A program made the translations under genes and the position numbers. Under the pieces are notes generated by a model. The model had not been told where the DNA came from, ran no database searches, and saw only the letters and a program-made list of their open reading frames with translations. A stretch of DNA of 46,720 nt from Novosphingobium sp. FKTRR1 (GTDB lineage: Bacteria; Pseudomonadota; Alphaproteobacteria; Sphingomonadales; Sphingomonadaceae). Shown here piece by piece: positions 14,263 through 26,163 of this stretch. Where the stretch lies: contig NZ_JAIZDA010000028.1 in NCBI RefSeq assembly GCF_020404405.1, positions 1 to 46,720 of the forward strand, in the 5' to 3' direction. Every line of letters begins with the position of its first letter. Positions within the stretch are counted from its first letter, which is position 1.

Positions 14263-15225
14263 TCAGTGGTGTTCGATGCGCCTGATCCCGGCACCGATAT
14301 TGTTGCCGCCAAGGTGGATCGGATCGCCCGACCAGTCGGCCACCATCGCCGCACTGCGCGCGACGCCGGGGGCCAGCCTTACGACATTGCCGATGATCCG
14401 CAGCCCTTCGGCACTATGGGTGCGGCCTTCGGCAGCGTTGGTGATGAAGGCGCCGGGATTGGCCTTGTCCCGACCCTGCACCATCCAGTTGCCCAGAATC
14501 AGGCCGCTGGCGCCGGTCGAAAGGTCGATCATGTAGTTGGTCTGCCGTCCTTGCGCGTCATCGAAGCTGGAATCGCTGACTTCGATCTGCGCGGCGCGGC
14601 TTTTCACATAGTGTCCGCCGCGCCCTGCCTCGAACCGGCTGTGGCGGATCAGCACGGTGCCGTAATTGCCGAAATAGACCGAATGCGCGCACGATCGCCC
14701 GTGGTCGCACCGACCAAGGCGCGAGAAGGTCGATGCCTCGATCAGCACGGTTCCGGCCGGATCGTCGGCCGAAAGGATGCCCTGATCGCTGTCCCGGAAC
14801 CAGGTCTGGCGCACGATCAGGCTGCCGTGTTCAAGCCGGATTCCCGCGCCATTGCCTTCGGCGATGCGTTGGTTCTGGAACACCAGCCCCTCCACGCGGG
14901 CGGCGCGGCCGCGCAGCACCAGCGCCGCCTTGCCCTCGCAGATGGCGGCGTCGAATAAAACCTGCCCCGCCGCTTGCGCGACGAACGCGACCTCGCCCAC
15001 CGTCTGCACCGCGCAATCCCGATAGGTTCCCGGTGCGATCGCGACCGTTCCCCTGCCACCGCCGATGGCATTGACCGCTTGCTGCAAGGCGGCGAAGCGC
15101 TGTCCGCTGGCGACCACCGTATAGGGGCCGGACTGCTGCGACTGGCCGATCCCGTCCGCTGCCGGCATGGCGGCAAGGCCAAGGACACCGACCAGACCGA
15201 TCAGCCGGGCAAGGGAACCAGACAT
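14263..15225 (-). CDS. Secreted right-handed parallel beta-helix protein
   Basis: This 320-residue protein begins with a signal peptide (MSGSLARLIGLVGVLGLAAM, cleavage after ADG or nearby). It then shows the entry of a pectate-lyase-like beta-helix: FAALQQAVNAIGGGRGTVAI followed by APGTYRD. Coils of about 20-25 residues follow, each with Asn or Ser turns, such as SLIVRQTWFRDSDQGIL, TVLIEASTFSRLG and LRIIGNVVRLAPG. Such proteins bind or cleave polysaccharides, but no catalytic Lys/Arg/Asp set can be assigned here, so the substrate is unknown. I start at ATG 15225 because the longer frame would place an odd 18-residue segment before the signal peptide. Confidence 0.75.
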   Translation of the reverse strand: MSGSLARLIGLVGVLGLAAMPAADGIGQSQQSGPYTVVASGQRFAALQQAVNAIGGGRGTVAIAPGTYRDCAVQTVGEVAFVAQAAGQVLFDAAICEGKAALVLRGRAARVEGLVFQNQRIAEGNGAGIRLEHGSLIVRQTWFRDSDQGILSADDPAGTVLIEASTFSRLGRCDHGRSCAHSVYFGNYGTVLIRHSRFEAGRGGHYVKSRAAQIEVSDSSFDDAQGRQTNYMIDLSTGASGLILGNWMVQGRDKANPGAFITNAAEGRTHSAEGLRIIGNVVRLAPGVARSAAMVADWSGDPIHLGGNNIGAGIRRIEHH

Positions 15226-15329
15226 GCGCACTCCCCAAAAACCTTCGGGAAAGCTAACACGACACGGTCGCCAAGCCATCAGGCGAACGCAGCGCCATGC
15301 CCCGATCCGGGACAGCGGGCGAGCTGGGG

Positions 15330-15590
15330 TCAGGGCTCTTCGGTTCCTTGCGGCTCTTTCGTCGGTCGTCCGCGGCGCGGTGGTTCGGCAGGCGCAAGGC
15401 GAATTCCGCGCTTGGCCAGAGCCTCACGCAACAGGCATTCGACTTGCGCGTTGACCGACCGCAGCTCGGCGGCGGCGACGCGCTCGATCAGGGCGTGAAG
15501 CGCCGGATCGAGGCGCAGGGCGAAGGCCTTGCGGGGCAAGGAAGCCGAAGCGGTCGGAGTTGCGGCCGCGATCGGGTCAGGGGCACTCAT
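15330..15590 (-). CDS. Ribbon-helix-helix (Arc-type) DNA-binding protein
   Basis: This 86-residue protein has a ribbon-helix-helix core at about 20-60: the strand KAFALRLDP, helix ALHALIERVAAAEL, then SVNAQVECLLREALAKRG, where N-A-Q-V-E is the usual Arc-like turn into helix B. The tail is Pro/Arg-rich (PPRRGRPTKEP), resembling a minor-groove AT-hook. Such proteins act as dimeric repressors, often autoregulating small operons or serving as antitoxins. No toxin gene is adjacent. It lies 12 bases downstream of the SPFH gene on the same strand, so it may control that unit, whose promoter region carries an 18-bp palindrome. Confidence 0.8.
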   Translation of the reverse strand: MSAPDPIAAATPTASASLPRKAFALRLDPALHALIERVAAAELRSVNAQVECLLREALAKRGIRLAPAEPPRRGRPTKEPQGTEEP

Positions 15591-15602
15591 CGCGTCGGCC
15601 GG

Positions 15603-16520
15603 TCAGGTATAGAGCGAGCCGGTGTTGACGACCGGCTGGGTGTCGCGCTCGCCGCACAGCACCACCAACAGGTTGGACACCATTGCCGCGCGGCGTTCGT
15701 CATCAAGCTGCACGACGTTGCGTTCGGACAACTGGGTCAGCGCCATCTCGACCATCGAGACCGCGCCTTCCACCAGTTTGCGCCGCGCGCCGATCACCGC
15801 CTCGGCCTGCTGGCGGCGCAGCATCGCCCCGGCGATCTCGGGGGCATAGGCTAGGTGGGTGAGCCCGCATTCGTCGACGCTGAGGCCCGCGATGCTCAGC
15901 CGTGCATTCAGTTCCGTACGCAGTTCGGCGTTGATCTGGTCATGATGCCCGCGCAGCGTCACTTCGTTGTGCTCGATGTCATCATAGGGATAGCGCGCGC
16001 CGATCGAGCGGACCGCGCTTTCGATCTGGACGAACACGAAGGTCTTGTAATCGTCGACATCGTACAGCGCCTGCGCCGTGTCGGCGACGCGCCACACCAC
16101 ATTGGCGGCGATCTCGATCGGGTTGCCGCGCAAGTCATTGACCTTCAGCTTTTCGGACACGACGTTGTTGGCGCGGACGGAGATGCGGGTCTTGCCCATC
16201 CACGGCCACACCCAGCGCAACCCGGTGGCGCGGTCAGTGCCGCGATACGACCCGAACAGCGTCAGCGCCGCCGCCTGATTGGGCTGGATCATGTAAAAGC
16301 CCTTGGCGATCAGCACCAACGAGATCGGGAGCAGGACGATGCTGCCCAAGAAGGCGATCACTTGCGCATCGGTCGGATTGCCGCCCTCCCCGACAAAGCT
16401 GACCAGACGCCACGCGAACACTGCCAGCAGCAGCACGAACAGCCCCAGCATGAAAAAGCCGCTGGTGCTCCATGCGGGCCGTTCGCGGCTGGTATCGACG
16501 ATACGTGGCTGATCGGACAT
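15603..16520 (-). CDS. SPFH/band-7 domain membrane protein
   Basis: This 305-residue protein has two N-terminal membrane segments (FFMLGLFVLLLAVFAWRLV and IAFLGSIVLLPISLVLIA). A band-7 domain follows from about residue 75 (GFYMIQPNQAAALTLFGSYR, then EKLKVNDLRGNPIEIAANVV) and a helical part rich in Ala, Glu and Arg (RRQQAEAVIGARRKLVEGAV). SPFH proteins form large membrane-attached rings that organise microdomains and proteases. The specific partner here is unknown. ATG 16520 was chosen for its GGAG and AGGA upstream. It shares an operon with the ribbon-helix-helix gene. Confidence 0.88.
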   Translation of the reverse strand: MSDQPRIVDTSRERPAWSTSGFFMLGLFVLLLAVFAWRLVSFVGEGGNPTDAQVIAFLGSIVLLPISLVLIAKGFYMIQPNQAAALTLFGSYRGTDRATGLRWVWPWMGKTRISVRANNVVSEKLKVNDLRGNPIEIAANVVWRVADTAQALYDVDDYKTFVFVQIESAVRSIGARYPYDDIEHNEVTLRGHHDQINAELRTELNARLSIAGLSVDECGLTHLAYAPEIAGAMLRRQQAEAVIGARRKLVEGAVSMVEMALTQLSERNVVQLDDERRAAMVSNLLVVLCGERDTQPVVNTGSLYT

Positions 16521-16558
16521 GTCCTGCTCCTTGCGGCGGGCCTCAAGGCGACCCGTCA

Positions 16559-16576
16559 TAAAGTGATATCACTTTA
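16559..16576. promoter_or_regulatory. 18-bp perfect palindrome upstream of the SPFH gene
   Basis: TAAAGTGATATCACTTTA is perfectly self-complementary, and a partial copy (ATATCAC) follows directly on the right. It lies about 39 bases upstream of the SPFH start codon, in an AT-rich island where a promoter is expected. It is a strong operator candidate for a dimeric repressor. The co-transcribed ribbon-helix-helix protein is the obvious candidate, but a GntR- or PadR-type regulator elsewhere is equally possible. Confidence 0.6.
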
Positions 16577-16607
16577 ATATCACAATCGGGTGCCGGTGCA
16601 AGTCCGC

Positions 16608-18446
<1,839 letters not shown>

Positions 18447-18475
18447 CGCCGCCGCCTATGGCAGATCGGGCAGGG

Positions 18476-18934
18476 TTAGCCCACAATCACGTGCAGGCGG
18501 CTGATCCGGCTGGTGTGGATGCGCCAGACGCCGTCCACCTTGACGTAAGTTTCGTGATAGTGGCCCATGCCGTGCAGCGTCTTGACCGTACCGGCCAGAT
18601 CCCAGATCTGGTCCTCCATCGCAATCACCCCATGCGCCTGCGTCGGGCTTGTCACCGTGATCTCGTGGCAGTGGCCATGGTGGACGGTGCGCAAGGTCTC
18701 CACCGCGGCACGGACAAATGCGACGATGGCATCGCCGCCGCTGTGGATCCAGTTGGCGGCATCCTCAGCCGGCTGCAGCGACAGCGAGCAACTGGCATCG
18801 AACGTGGCATCATCGGCAAACACCGCGCGCAGTCCGGCAAAATCCTTGGTGTCCATCAGGCGGAAGTAGCGCGCCTTGAGCGCCTTGATCTCCTCGATCG
18901 CGATCAGTTGCTCGATTGCCGAAACTTCGCTCAT
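18476..18934 (-). CDS. SnoaL-like (NTF2 fold) protein
   Basis: This 152-residue protein fits the nuclear-transport-factor-2/SnoaL-like superfamily: a helical N-terminus (IEQLIAIEEIKALKARYFRL), then MDTKDFAGLRAVFADDATFD and a cone of beta strands ending in GVWRIHTSRISRLHV. Sphingomonad relatives are often annotated as SnoaL-like domain or ring-hydroxylating dioxygenase beta-subunit-like proteins. Members may be small-molecule enzymes or binding proteins, and no substrate can be assigned. I start at ATG 18934 because GGGAG lies upstream and the family begins there. Confidence 0.8.
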   Translation of the reverse strand: MSEVSAIEQLIAIEEIKALKARYFRLMDTKDFAGLRAVFADDATFDASCSLSLQPAEDAANWIHSGGDAIVAFVRAAVETLRTVHHGHCHEITVTSPTQAHGVIAMEDQIWDLAGTVKTLHGMGHYHETYVKVDGVWRIHTSRISRLHVIVG

Positions 18935-19025
18935 GATGACGCTCTCCCGCTGCCGGTTACCGGCTTTGGCGCACCCTAACACGCTGCCGACGCGGCGCCC
19001 CTGCGCTTATGGCCAGTGACGGGGA

Positions 19026-19490
19026 TCAGCCTTGCGCCCCACCGCCGAGCGCGAGCAAGGCGCGGACGAGGAGTCCTGCAACCACCAGCGACAGGATCGC
19101 CAGTAACGACCAGTACAGCGGCCCCCTGACCGTCACTTGCGCCGGGTTGGCCGGGTTGTACCACACGCCATAGTTCTGCGTCGGTTGCCAGCCGCGCGCG
19201 ACCTGCCGCTGCACCAGCGCGCGGTGTTCGCGCCCGTCATCGCCGGTGAACACGATTTCGTCCTCGACCAGCCGCGTATCCTCGCCATCGCGCCAGTTGT
19301 ACCCGCGCGAGGTGAACGCGGTCATGCCGAACGACCAGAAGTCCTCGCGCTGCTGGTCGCCGGTATAGTCGCTGCGCCAGACGCGGGCGAGGGCGGGGCG
19401 CCAGCCGCTCAACAGGGTCAGCACCTGCCACAGGCAGAACAGCACGAACAGCGCGTCGGCAACGATCGCCACGATGATGAAGTCGGCCAT
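19026..19490 (-). CDS. DUF3592 domain membrane protein
   Basis: This 154-residue protein has a membrane segment at each end (IVAIVADALFVLFCLWQVL and LYWSLLAILSLVVAGLLVRA). Between them lies a beta-rich domain with the DUF3592 hallmarks YGVWYNPANPAQ and FTGDDGREHRAL. The function of this family is unknown; the topology places the domain on one side of the inner membrane. ATG 19490 was chosen because it begins right at the first membrane helix. The serine hydrolase gene ends 25 bases upstream on the same strand, so this could be the last gene of a run that starts with the antiporter. Confidence 0.8.
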   Translation of the reverse strand: MADFIIVAIVADALFVLFCLWQVLTLLSGWRPALARVWRSDYTGDQQREDFWSFGMTAFTSRGYNWRDGEDTRLVEDEIVFTGDDGREHRALVQRQVARGWQPTQNYGVWYNPANPAQVTVRGPLYWSLLAILSLVVAGLLVRALLALGGGAQG

Positions 19491-19515
19491 GCGCCGGAAA
19501 AGTACCGGGCAGGGT

Positions 19516-20712
19516 TTAACGAATTCTCGCCAGCACGGCTTCTTCGGCAGCGGTGAAGGCGCTTGTCCCGCGCGGGGCATCGTCGGCCACCGCGCTGGTG
19601 AAGAAGGCCACGCCCTTGCCGCTCGCCGGATCGAGCCACAGTCCCGAGCGCAGGCCATAGGCTTCGCCGGGGTGGCCGATGCGGTGGCGGCCATCGCCGA
19701 AGGGATCGTCGTGGCAACCGGGTGTCGCTTGGGCGAGGGTTTGCAGGCCAAGGCCATAGGCGCAGAACAGTCCGTCGTCGGCGCCATCCTCACCCACCCC
19801 GTTGTGGCCGTTGGCGCGCCATTGCGGCGTTACCAGCACGGCGTAGGTGGCTGGCTTCAGGAAGCCTCGACCGCTCCGGGCCAGCACCTGCCCGATCCGG
19901 GCAAGATCGCGCATCGAGATCCGCAGGCCGCCCTGTGGCGAAAACAGCGCGCCGTTGCTGCCCGGGACATAGCTCGCCAGATCGCACGAGCCGTCGGCGG
20001 CGGGCAGCACCGGGCAGGCGGGGGGCTGGCCCTTCAGGTCGTCACGCGCCACACTGCCAGCGGCGCGATAGAGCACGACTGCGCGGCCGATCGTGCGAGG
20101 CGAACACCCCGACCAGTTGTAGCAGGCATCCAGCTTCAGCGGGGCGAGGACCAGCCGCCGCATCAGTCGGTCGAACCGCTCGCCCGTGGCCGCCTCCATC
20201 ACCGAGGCGACGACCGGGAAGTTGAGGTTGGTGTAATGGAACCAGTCGCTGCCCGGCGCATGGGCGCTGTCCCAAGCGCGCGGATCGGCCAGGCGGTGCC
20301 GCAGCGTTTCGCCCAGCGGGATCAGGTAGTCCGCCCCGTCGGTCAGGCTCGAGCGGTGCGACAGCAATTGACGCAGCGTTATCGGGGTGTCGGGAAACGC
20401 CGGATTGCGCAGCGGCCAGCCAAGGTAGGCGGAAACATCGCGGTCAAGATCGAGCCGTCCGGCATCGACCAGCCGCAACACGCCCAGCGTCGTCACCAGC
20501 TTGGAGATCGACGCCACGCGCACCGGATCGTCGGCGGTCACCCCGCGGCCCGTAGCCCGGTCGGCCAGCCCTTCGGCCAAGGCCGGGCGCACGGTTTGGC
20601 GGTCGAACCGGACGGCGACAGTGGCGGGCGGCACGGTTGGCAGAACGGCTTGTGCCTGCGCGACCGGGGCAGCGCAGGCAAGCAACAGGGCCGCCGCCAG
20701 CCGGTGCATCAT
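19516..20712 (-). CDS. Serine hydrolase, beta-lactamase/class C-like
   Basis: This 398-residue secreted protein has a signal peptide (MMHRLAAALLLACAAPVAQA) and a penicillin-binding-protein-like serine hydrolase domain. The nucleophile motif SxxK is SISK, the second motif YxN is YTN in HYTNLNF, and HIGHPGEAYG takes the place of the KTG strand. Four Cys residues in the middle (CYNWSGC, CPVLPAADGSC) could form disulfides in the periplasm. Family members include esterases, D-aminopeptidases and beta-lactamases, so the substrate is unknown. The ATG overlaps the antiporter stop (ATGA), which indicates translational coupling. Confidence 0.88.
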   Translation of the reverse strand: MMHRLAAALLLACAAPVAQAQAVLPTVPPATVAVRFDRQTVRPALAEGLADRATGRGVTADDPVRVASISKLVTTLGVLRLVDAGRLDLDRDVSAYLGWPLRNPAFPDTPITLRQLLSHRSSLTDGADYLIPLGETLRHRLADPRAWDSAHAPGSDWFHYTNLNFPVVASVMEAATGERFDRLMRRLVLAPLKLDACYNWSGCSPRTIGRAVVLYRAAGSVARDDLKGQPPACPVLPAADGSCDLASYVPGSNGALFSPQGGLRISMRDLARIGQVLARSGRGFLKPATYAVLVTPQWRANGHNGVGEDGADDGLFCAYGLGLQTLAQATPGCHDDPFGDGRHRIGHPGEAYGLRSGLWLDPASGKGVAFFTSAVADDAPRGTSAFTAAEEAVLARIR

Positions 20713-21908
20713 TGCGGCTGCGCCAGTCGCGCCAGTCGGGGCCGGACCATCGGCACGGTCAGCATCGTGCTGCCCACCGCCATCAGCAGCATCGCGGTGA
20801 ACGCGTCCGAGGTGATGATCCCCTTGTCAAGCAGCACGTTGACGAACAGGATCATGATCAGCGCCTTGGTCTGCAGCATCCAGCCGATCACACCGGCCTC
20901 GCCCTTCTCCCAGCCGAGCAGCCGTCCGGCCAGCGATACGCCAGCCAGCTTGCCTGCTACCGACGCGACAAGGAACAGGCCCGCCGCGCCGAACACGGCA
21001 AGGCCGCCCACATCCCACCGCGTCCGCAAGCCGGTGGACAGGAAGAACACCGGCATCAGCGCCAGCAGCACGATGCGACGGAAGGCATCGCGCTGACCCT
21101 GCTCGAACCAGTCGGCGTCCATCACCGCACCGGCCAGAAACGCGCCGACCATGAAATGCAGCCCCGACCAGTCGGCGGCGAATCCGACGGCGGCGAGCCA
21201 GATCAGCGCGATCTGCCAGCGGTCGCCTTCGCCCAGGCGCGGCATCAGCTTGCGCAAGCCCCACGCCGCCAGCGCAAAGCCGACGAGGAACAGGCCTTGC
21301 CGTCCGATCCGTTCCCAATCGAGCAGGATCAGTGCGAGCACGCCCCAGATCGCCACGTCATCAAGGCTGGCATAGCGCAGCAGGCGCTGGCCCAGCGGCT
21401 GGCGAAAGATGCCCAGCCGTTCCATCAGCAGCACCAGAATCGGCAGCGCGGTGACCGCACAGGCCATGCCAAGCCCCAGCACGGCCTGCGGATAGGTGCC
21501 CTTGGGGCCGATCCAGCCCGGCCCTTGCAGCAGCACTGCCGCAACGCCCGCGCCCGCCAGCAGCGGTGTCAGCAGCGCGCAGGCGGCGGTGATCACCGTC
21601 TCGCGCCGGTGCGCCAGCGCGTCACCCAGATCAAGCTCAAGCCCGGCGGCAAAGACGAACAGCATCACCGCCCACCACGCCACACCGTTCAGGCTGGCGA
21701 CGACCGGCGCGGCAAAGACGAAGGCGTAATAACTGGGGAACAAGGCGCCCAGCAGGCCGGGGCCGAGCACGATGCCGCCGACGATCTGCACCACCACCAG
21801 CGGCGCCACATCATCGGTGCGCAGTAACCGCCACACCAGCCAGGGCACGGCCAGAATGATGGTCAGCGCGATCAGGAAAACTTCGCTCGTGCTCATTGGC
21901 GCGGTCAC
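20709..21908 (-). CDS. Cation:proton antiporter (CPA2/Kef-type)
   Basis: This 399-residue integral membrane protein has about twelve hydrophobic segments and the features of the monovalent cation:proton antiporter-2 family: VVVQIVGGIVLGPGLLG near the start, LFVFAAGLELDL, and ASLDDVAIWGVLALILLDWE with paired Asp residues in the transport helix. No TrkA-N nucleotide-binding domain is attached, so it is the membrane unit only. It probably exchanges Na+ or K+ for H+ at the inner membrane. The start is ATG at 21908 or 21896. Its stop overlaps the serine hydrolase start. Confidence 0.88.
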   Translation of the reverse strand: MTAPMSTSEVFLIALTIILAVPWLVWRLLRTDDVAPLVVVQIVGGIVLGPGLLGALFPSYYAFVFAAPVVASLNGVAWWAVMLFVFAAGLELDLGDALAHRRETVITAACALLTPLLAGAGVAAVLLQGPGWIGPKGTYPQAVLGLGMACAVTALPILVLLMERLGIFRQPLGQRLLRYASLDDVAIWGVLALILLDWERIGRQGLFLVGFALAAWGLRKLMPRLGEGDRWQIALIWLAAVGFAADWSGLHFMVGAFLAGAVMDADWFEQGQRDAFRRIVLLALMPVFFLSTGLRTRWDVGGLAVFGAAGLFLVASVAGKLAGVSLAGRLLGWEKGEAGVIGWMLQTKALIMILFVNVLLDKGIITSDAFTAMLLMAVGSTMLTVPMVRPRLARLAQPQ

Positions 21909-22158
21909 GTGGTGGTCCTCTTCCTCGATTTGTGTCCATGGCCCTTGCCGGGCGGGATCGCGCCGTCCATCTTCCTGTTGGGGAAGAAAGGACGGTCATG
22001 CGCCATTCGATCCGCCAAGTTTCCGCCCAACGCCAGCACGAATACGAATGCCGTACTGTGAAAGCCGCTGAGGGATAACCCCATGGCCCTGCTTAATCTG
22101 CGAACACCGTCCGCGATGATAGCTCTGCCGCTGCAGACCGCACAGGAGAGCCGCGATC

Positions 22159-22407
22159 ATGGATATGCACCATGCCTTCAGCAAGGCCGAGGAATGGAAG
22201 GCCGCGCACGAAACCGAGGTCGAATTCATCGACATGGCGCGAGCACTACGCCTGCTGGCGCTCGATCTGGGGCACGAACCCGAGGCGCTGATCGACTTTA
22301 TGGCAGAGCGCGGGCTGCAGGCGGCGCTGGGCGTCATGTCGGAACTGGCCGGAGCGAACGTTCAGGCCGAATATCTTCGCCACAAGGCCGCCTTGCCGCG
22401 CGCGTGA
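22159..22407 (+). CDS. Hypothetical small protein upstream of fumC
   Basis: This 82-residue protein (MDMHHAFSKAEEWKAAHETE at the start) is rich in Ala, Glu and Leu and predicted all-helical, with no signal peptide or membrane segment. GGAG lies about ten bases upstream of the ATG. I recognise no domain. It ends 40 bases before fumC on the same strand and may be co-transcribed with it. The 250 bases between it and the divergent antiporter hold no clear gene; one 26-codon frame with a good ribosome site is noted separately. Confidence 0.6.
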   Translation: MDMHHAFSKAEEWKAAHETEVEFIDMARALRLLALDLGHEPEALIDFMAERGLQAALGVMSELAGANVQAEYLRHKAALPRA

Positions 22408-22447
22408 TGCGTCTGCGTGCAAGGCCGCGTTTACCGGAAGGACTTGC

Positions 22448-23824
<1,377 letters not shown>

Positions 23825-23833
23825 GGGGGCGCT

Positions 23834-23859
23834 CGGGCTGTCCCGTGAAGGACAGCCCG
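23834..23859. terminator. Hairpin between convergent fumC and the M13 peptidase gene
   Basis: CGGGCTGTCC (23834-23843) pairs perfectly with GGACAGCCCG (23850-23859) around a six-base loop, just after the fumC stop. No long T-run follows. The position between convergent genes supports a bidirectional terminator. Confidence 0.65.
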
Positions 23860-23872
23860 CGGCCAAAAGCCC

Positions 23873-26056
23873 TCACCAGATCCGTACGCGGTCCGCTGGC
23901 GGCTGGTACAGCTTGTCGCCCGGCTTGACGTCGAAGGCCTTGTACCATTCGTCGAAATTGCGGACGAGGCCGTTGATCCGATAGCGGGCGGGCGAGTGGG
24001 GATCAGCCACCAGCAACTGGCGGGCCAATTCGTCGCGGACGGCCGTGCGCCACACTTGCGCCCATGACATGAAGAAGCGCTGGTCGCCGGTCAGCCCGTC
24101 GATCACCGGAGCGGGCTTGCCGTTCAGCGACAGCTTGTAGGCGCGGTAGGCCAGGCTGAGGCCGCCAAGGTCGCCGATGTTCTCGCCCAGCGTGAGCTGG
24201 CCGTTGACGCAGGCCTTGCCGCCGACCGACTTGTCATCGAACGGGCAGAACGCGCTGTATTGCGCCGCCAGCTTGCCGGTCAGCTTTTCGAACGCGGCCT
24301 TGTCGTCGGCGGTCCACCAGTCGCGCAAGTTGCCATCGCCGTCATAGCTGGCGCCCTGATCGTCGAAGCCGTGGCCCATCTCGTGGCCGATCACCGCGCC
24401 GATGCCGCCATAATTGACCGCCGGGTCGGCCGTGGGATTGAAGAACGGCGGCTGCAGGATCGCGGCGGGGAACACGATCTCGTTATAGACCGGGTTGTAA
24501 TAGGCGTTGATCGTTTCGGGCAGCATGCCCCATTCGCTGCGGTCGACCGGGCCGCCCAGCCGCGCGGCGTTGTAGCGGAATTCCCAGTCGCTGGCGGCAA
24601 TCGCATTGGCCAGCGGAGCGGTGGGGCTGATGGCCAGCCCGGCATAGTCCTTGTACTTTTCGGGCGCGCCGATCTTGGGGGTGAAGGCGGCGAGCTTGGC
24701 TTGTGCCTGCTCGCGGGTCTTGGCGCCCATCCATTTCAGGTCGGCAAGGTTGGCGGCCATCGCCTTGCGCAAGTTGCCGACCAGATCGGCCATCTCGGCT
24801 TTGCTTTGTGCGGGAAAAAAGCGCTCGGCGTAGATCTTGCCGAGTTGTTCGCCCACCTGACCTTCGGTGGCGCGCAGCGCCCGCTTCCAGCGCGGCTGTT
24901 GCACCTTCTGCCCGCCGAGCACGGTGCCGTAGAAGGCAAAGCGCGCATCGTCGATGTCGTGCGGCAGCACCCCGGCATTGGCGGTGAGGAACTGCACCGT
25001 AAGCCAGTCCTTCCACGCCTGCACCGGTTCGCTGGTGACCAGCTTGGCGATGGCGGGGATGCCGCCGCCCAGCTTTGCGGCGTCGGCGGCCGAAACCTTG
25101 GCTTTGGCCAGCGTGTCGGCAGAGGGCGGCATGCGGGTGAGCACCATGGCCTTGGCACTGCCCAGCCCCATCGTGTCGAGCATCGCCGTCAGCGGCAAGG
25201 GGGCCAGCGCGGCCTCACCCTCAGCGCGGGTCAGCTTGGTGTAGGTGAGTGCGGTGTTGCGCGAAACGGCACGGTCCCAGTGCGCCTGCGCCAGCTTGGT
25301 TTCCAGCGCATAGACCGCGTCCGCCGCCTTGGCCGGATCGGGATTGCCGGCCTTGCCCAAGGCAAAGGTCAGCCATTCCTTGTACTTGGCGCGCACGGTC
25401 AGGTTGCGCGGGCTGTCGACCAGATAGAAATCGCGGTCGGGCAGGCCCAGCGATCCGGTGGACAGGTACAGGATGTAGTGCGCGCTGTCCTTTTCATCGG
25501 CATCGACGCTGAACCCGATGGGTGAGGCGATGCCGGGTGCGGCGAACAGCGCGGCCAGATCGGCGCTGGTGCGAGCCGCGGCGATCTTGCTCAGCCAGGG
25601 CTGGGCGGGGGCAAGGCCTGCGGCGTCGATCGCGGCGGTGTCGAGATAGGCGGCATAGGCTGCGGCGACCTTGCCAGCGGGGGTGGCCGGGTCGAGCTTG
25701 GCTGCGGCCAGTTCGTTCAGGATGGCGTGGAGCCGTTCCTGTGACAGGTCGTCGAGCAGGCCGAACGCGCCATAGGCCACTTTGTCGGCGGGCATGACGA
25801 ACCCGGCCTGCCACTTGCCATTGACGAAGGCGTCGAAGTCGTCGCCCGGCTTTACCGTGTGATCGACATAGCCGAGTTGCAGGCCCGCGCCGGGAAAATC
25901 GCGCTGCATAAGCGGTGCGGGTGCGGGTGCGGGTGCGGCGGGCGATGCGGAAGCTGCGGCAGAAGCGGGCGACGGCGCCGGATCGGCGGCCAGCGCCGGA
26001 CCGGACTGGGCCAGCAGAGTGGTTGCAAGAAGCAGGACTACGGAACGCTTAACCAT
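23873..26056 (-). CDS. M13 family zinc metallopeptidase (neprilysin-like)
   Basis: This 727-residue secreted endopeptidase begins MVKRSVVLLLATTLLAQSGP with cleavage near ALAAD, then an Ala/Pro-rich linker. The M13 N-terminal domain follows (DDFDAFVNGKWQ). The catalytic domain shows NAYYNPVYNEIVFPAAIL, the zinc motif HEMGH near 558-562 (VIGHEMGHGFDDQG) and the third ligand in ENIGDLGGLSLAY. The C-terminus ends in the usual aromatic-rich segment (YKAFDVKPGDKLY). It probably degrades peptides in the periplasm or at the surface. I start at ATG 26056; six upstream residues in the frame precede a normal signal peptide. Confidence 0.94.
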   Translation of the reverse strand: MVKRSVVLLLATTLLAQSGPALAADPAPSPASAAASASPAAPAPAPAPLMQRDFPGAGLQLGYVDHTVKPGDDFDAFVNGKWQAGFVMPADKVAYGAFGLLDDLSQERLHAILNELAAAKLDPATPAGKVAAAYAAYLDTAAIDAAGLAPAQPWLSKIAAARTSADLAALFAAPGIASPIGFSVDADEKDSAHYILYLSTGSLGLPDRDFYLVDSPRNLTVRAKYKEWLTFALGKAGNPDPAKAADAVYALETKLAQAHWDRAVSRNTALTYTKLTRAEGEAALAPLPLTAMLDTMGLGSAKAMVLTRMPPSADTLAKAKVSAADAAKLGGGIPAIAKLVTSEPVQAWKDWLTVQFLTANAGVLPHDIDDARFAFYGTVLGGQKVQQPRWKRALRATEGQVGEQLGKIYAERFFPAQSKAEMADLVGNLRKAMAANLADLKWMGAKTREQAQAKLAAFTPKIGAPEKYKDYAGLAISPTAPLANAIAASDWEFRYNAARLGGPVDRSEWGMLPETINAYYNPVYNEIVFPAAILQPPFFNPTADPAVNYGGIGAVIGHEMGHGFDDQGASYDGDGNLRDWWTADDKAAFEKLTGKLAAQYSAFCPFDDKSVGGKACVNGQLTLGENIGDLGGLSLAYRAYKLSLNGKPAPVIDGLTGDQRFFMSWAQVWRTAVRDELARQLLVADPHSPARYRINGLVRNFDEWYKAFDVKPGDKLYQPPADRVRIW

Positions 26057-26163
26057 CGGACAGGCCAATCCCATTCGGTTGCAGATGATACGGCCCGCAG
26101 CCTTATCAACCTTTGCCGCGAATGGAAGCTGCCGCCGGTCGATGCGTTGGCGCCGTTGGTCGA

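Noticed and set aside
15330..15590. Ribbon-helix-helix protein as an antitoxin of a toxin-antitoxin pair
   Set aside because: Its neighbours are the SPFH gene and the beta-helix protein gene; no toxin-like small gene is adjacent.
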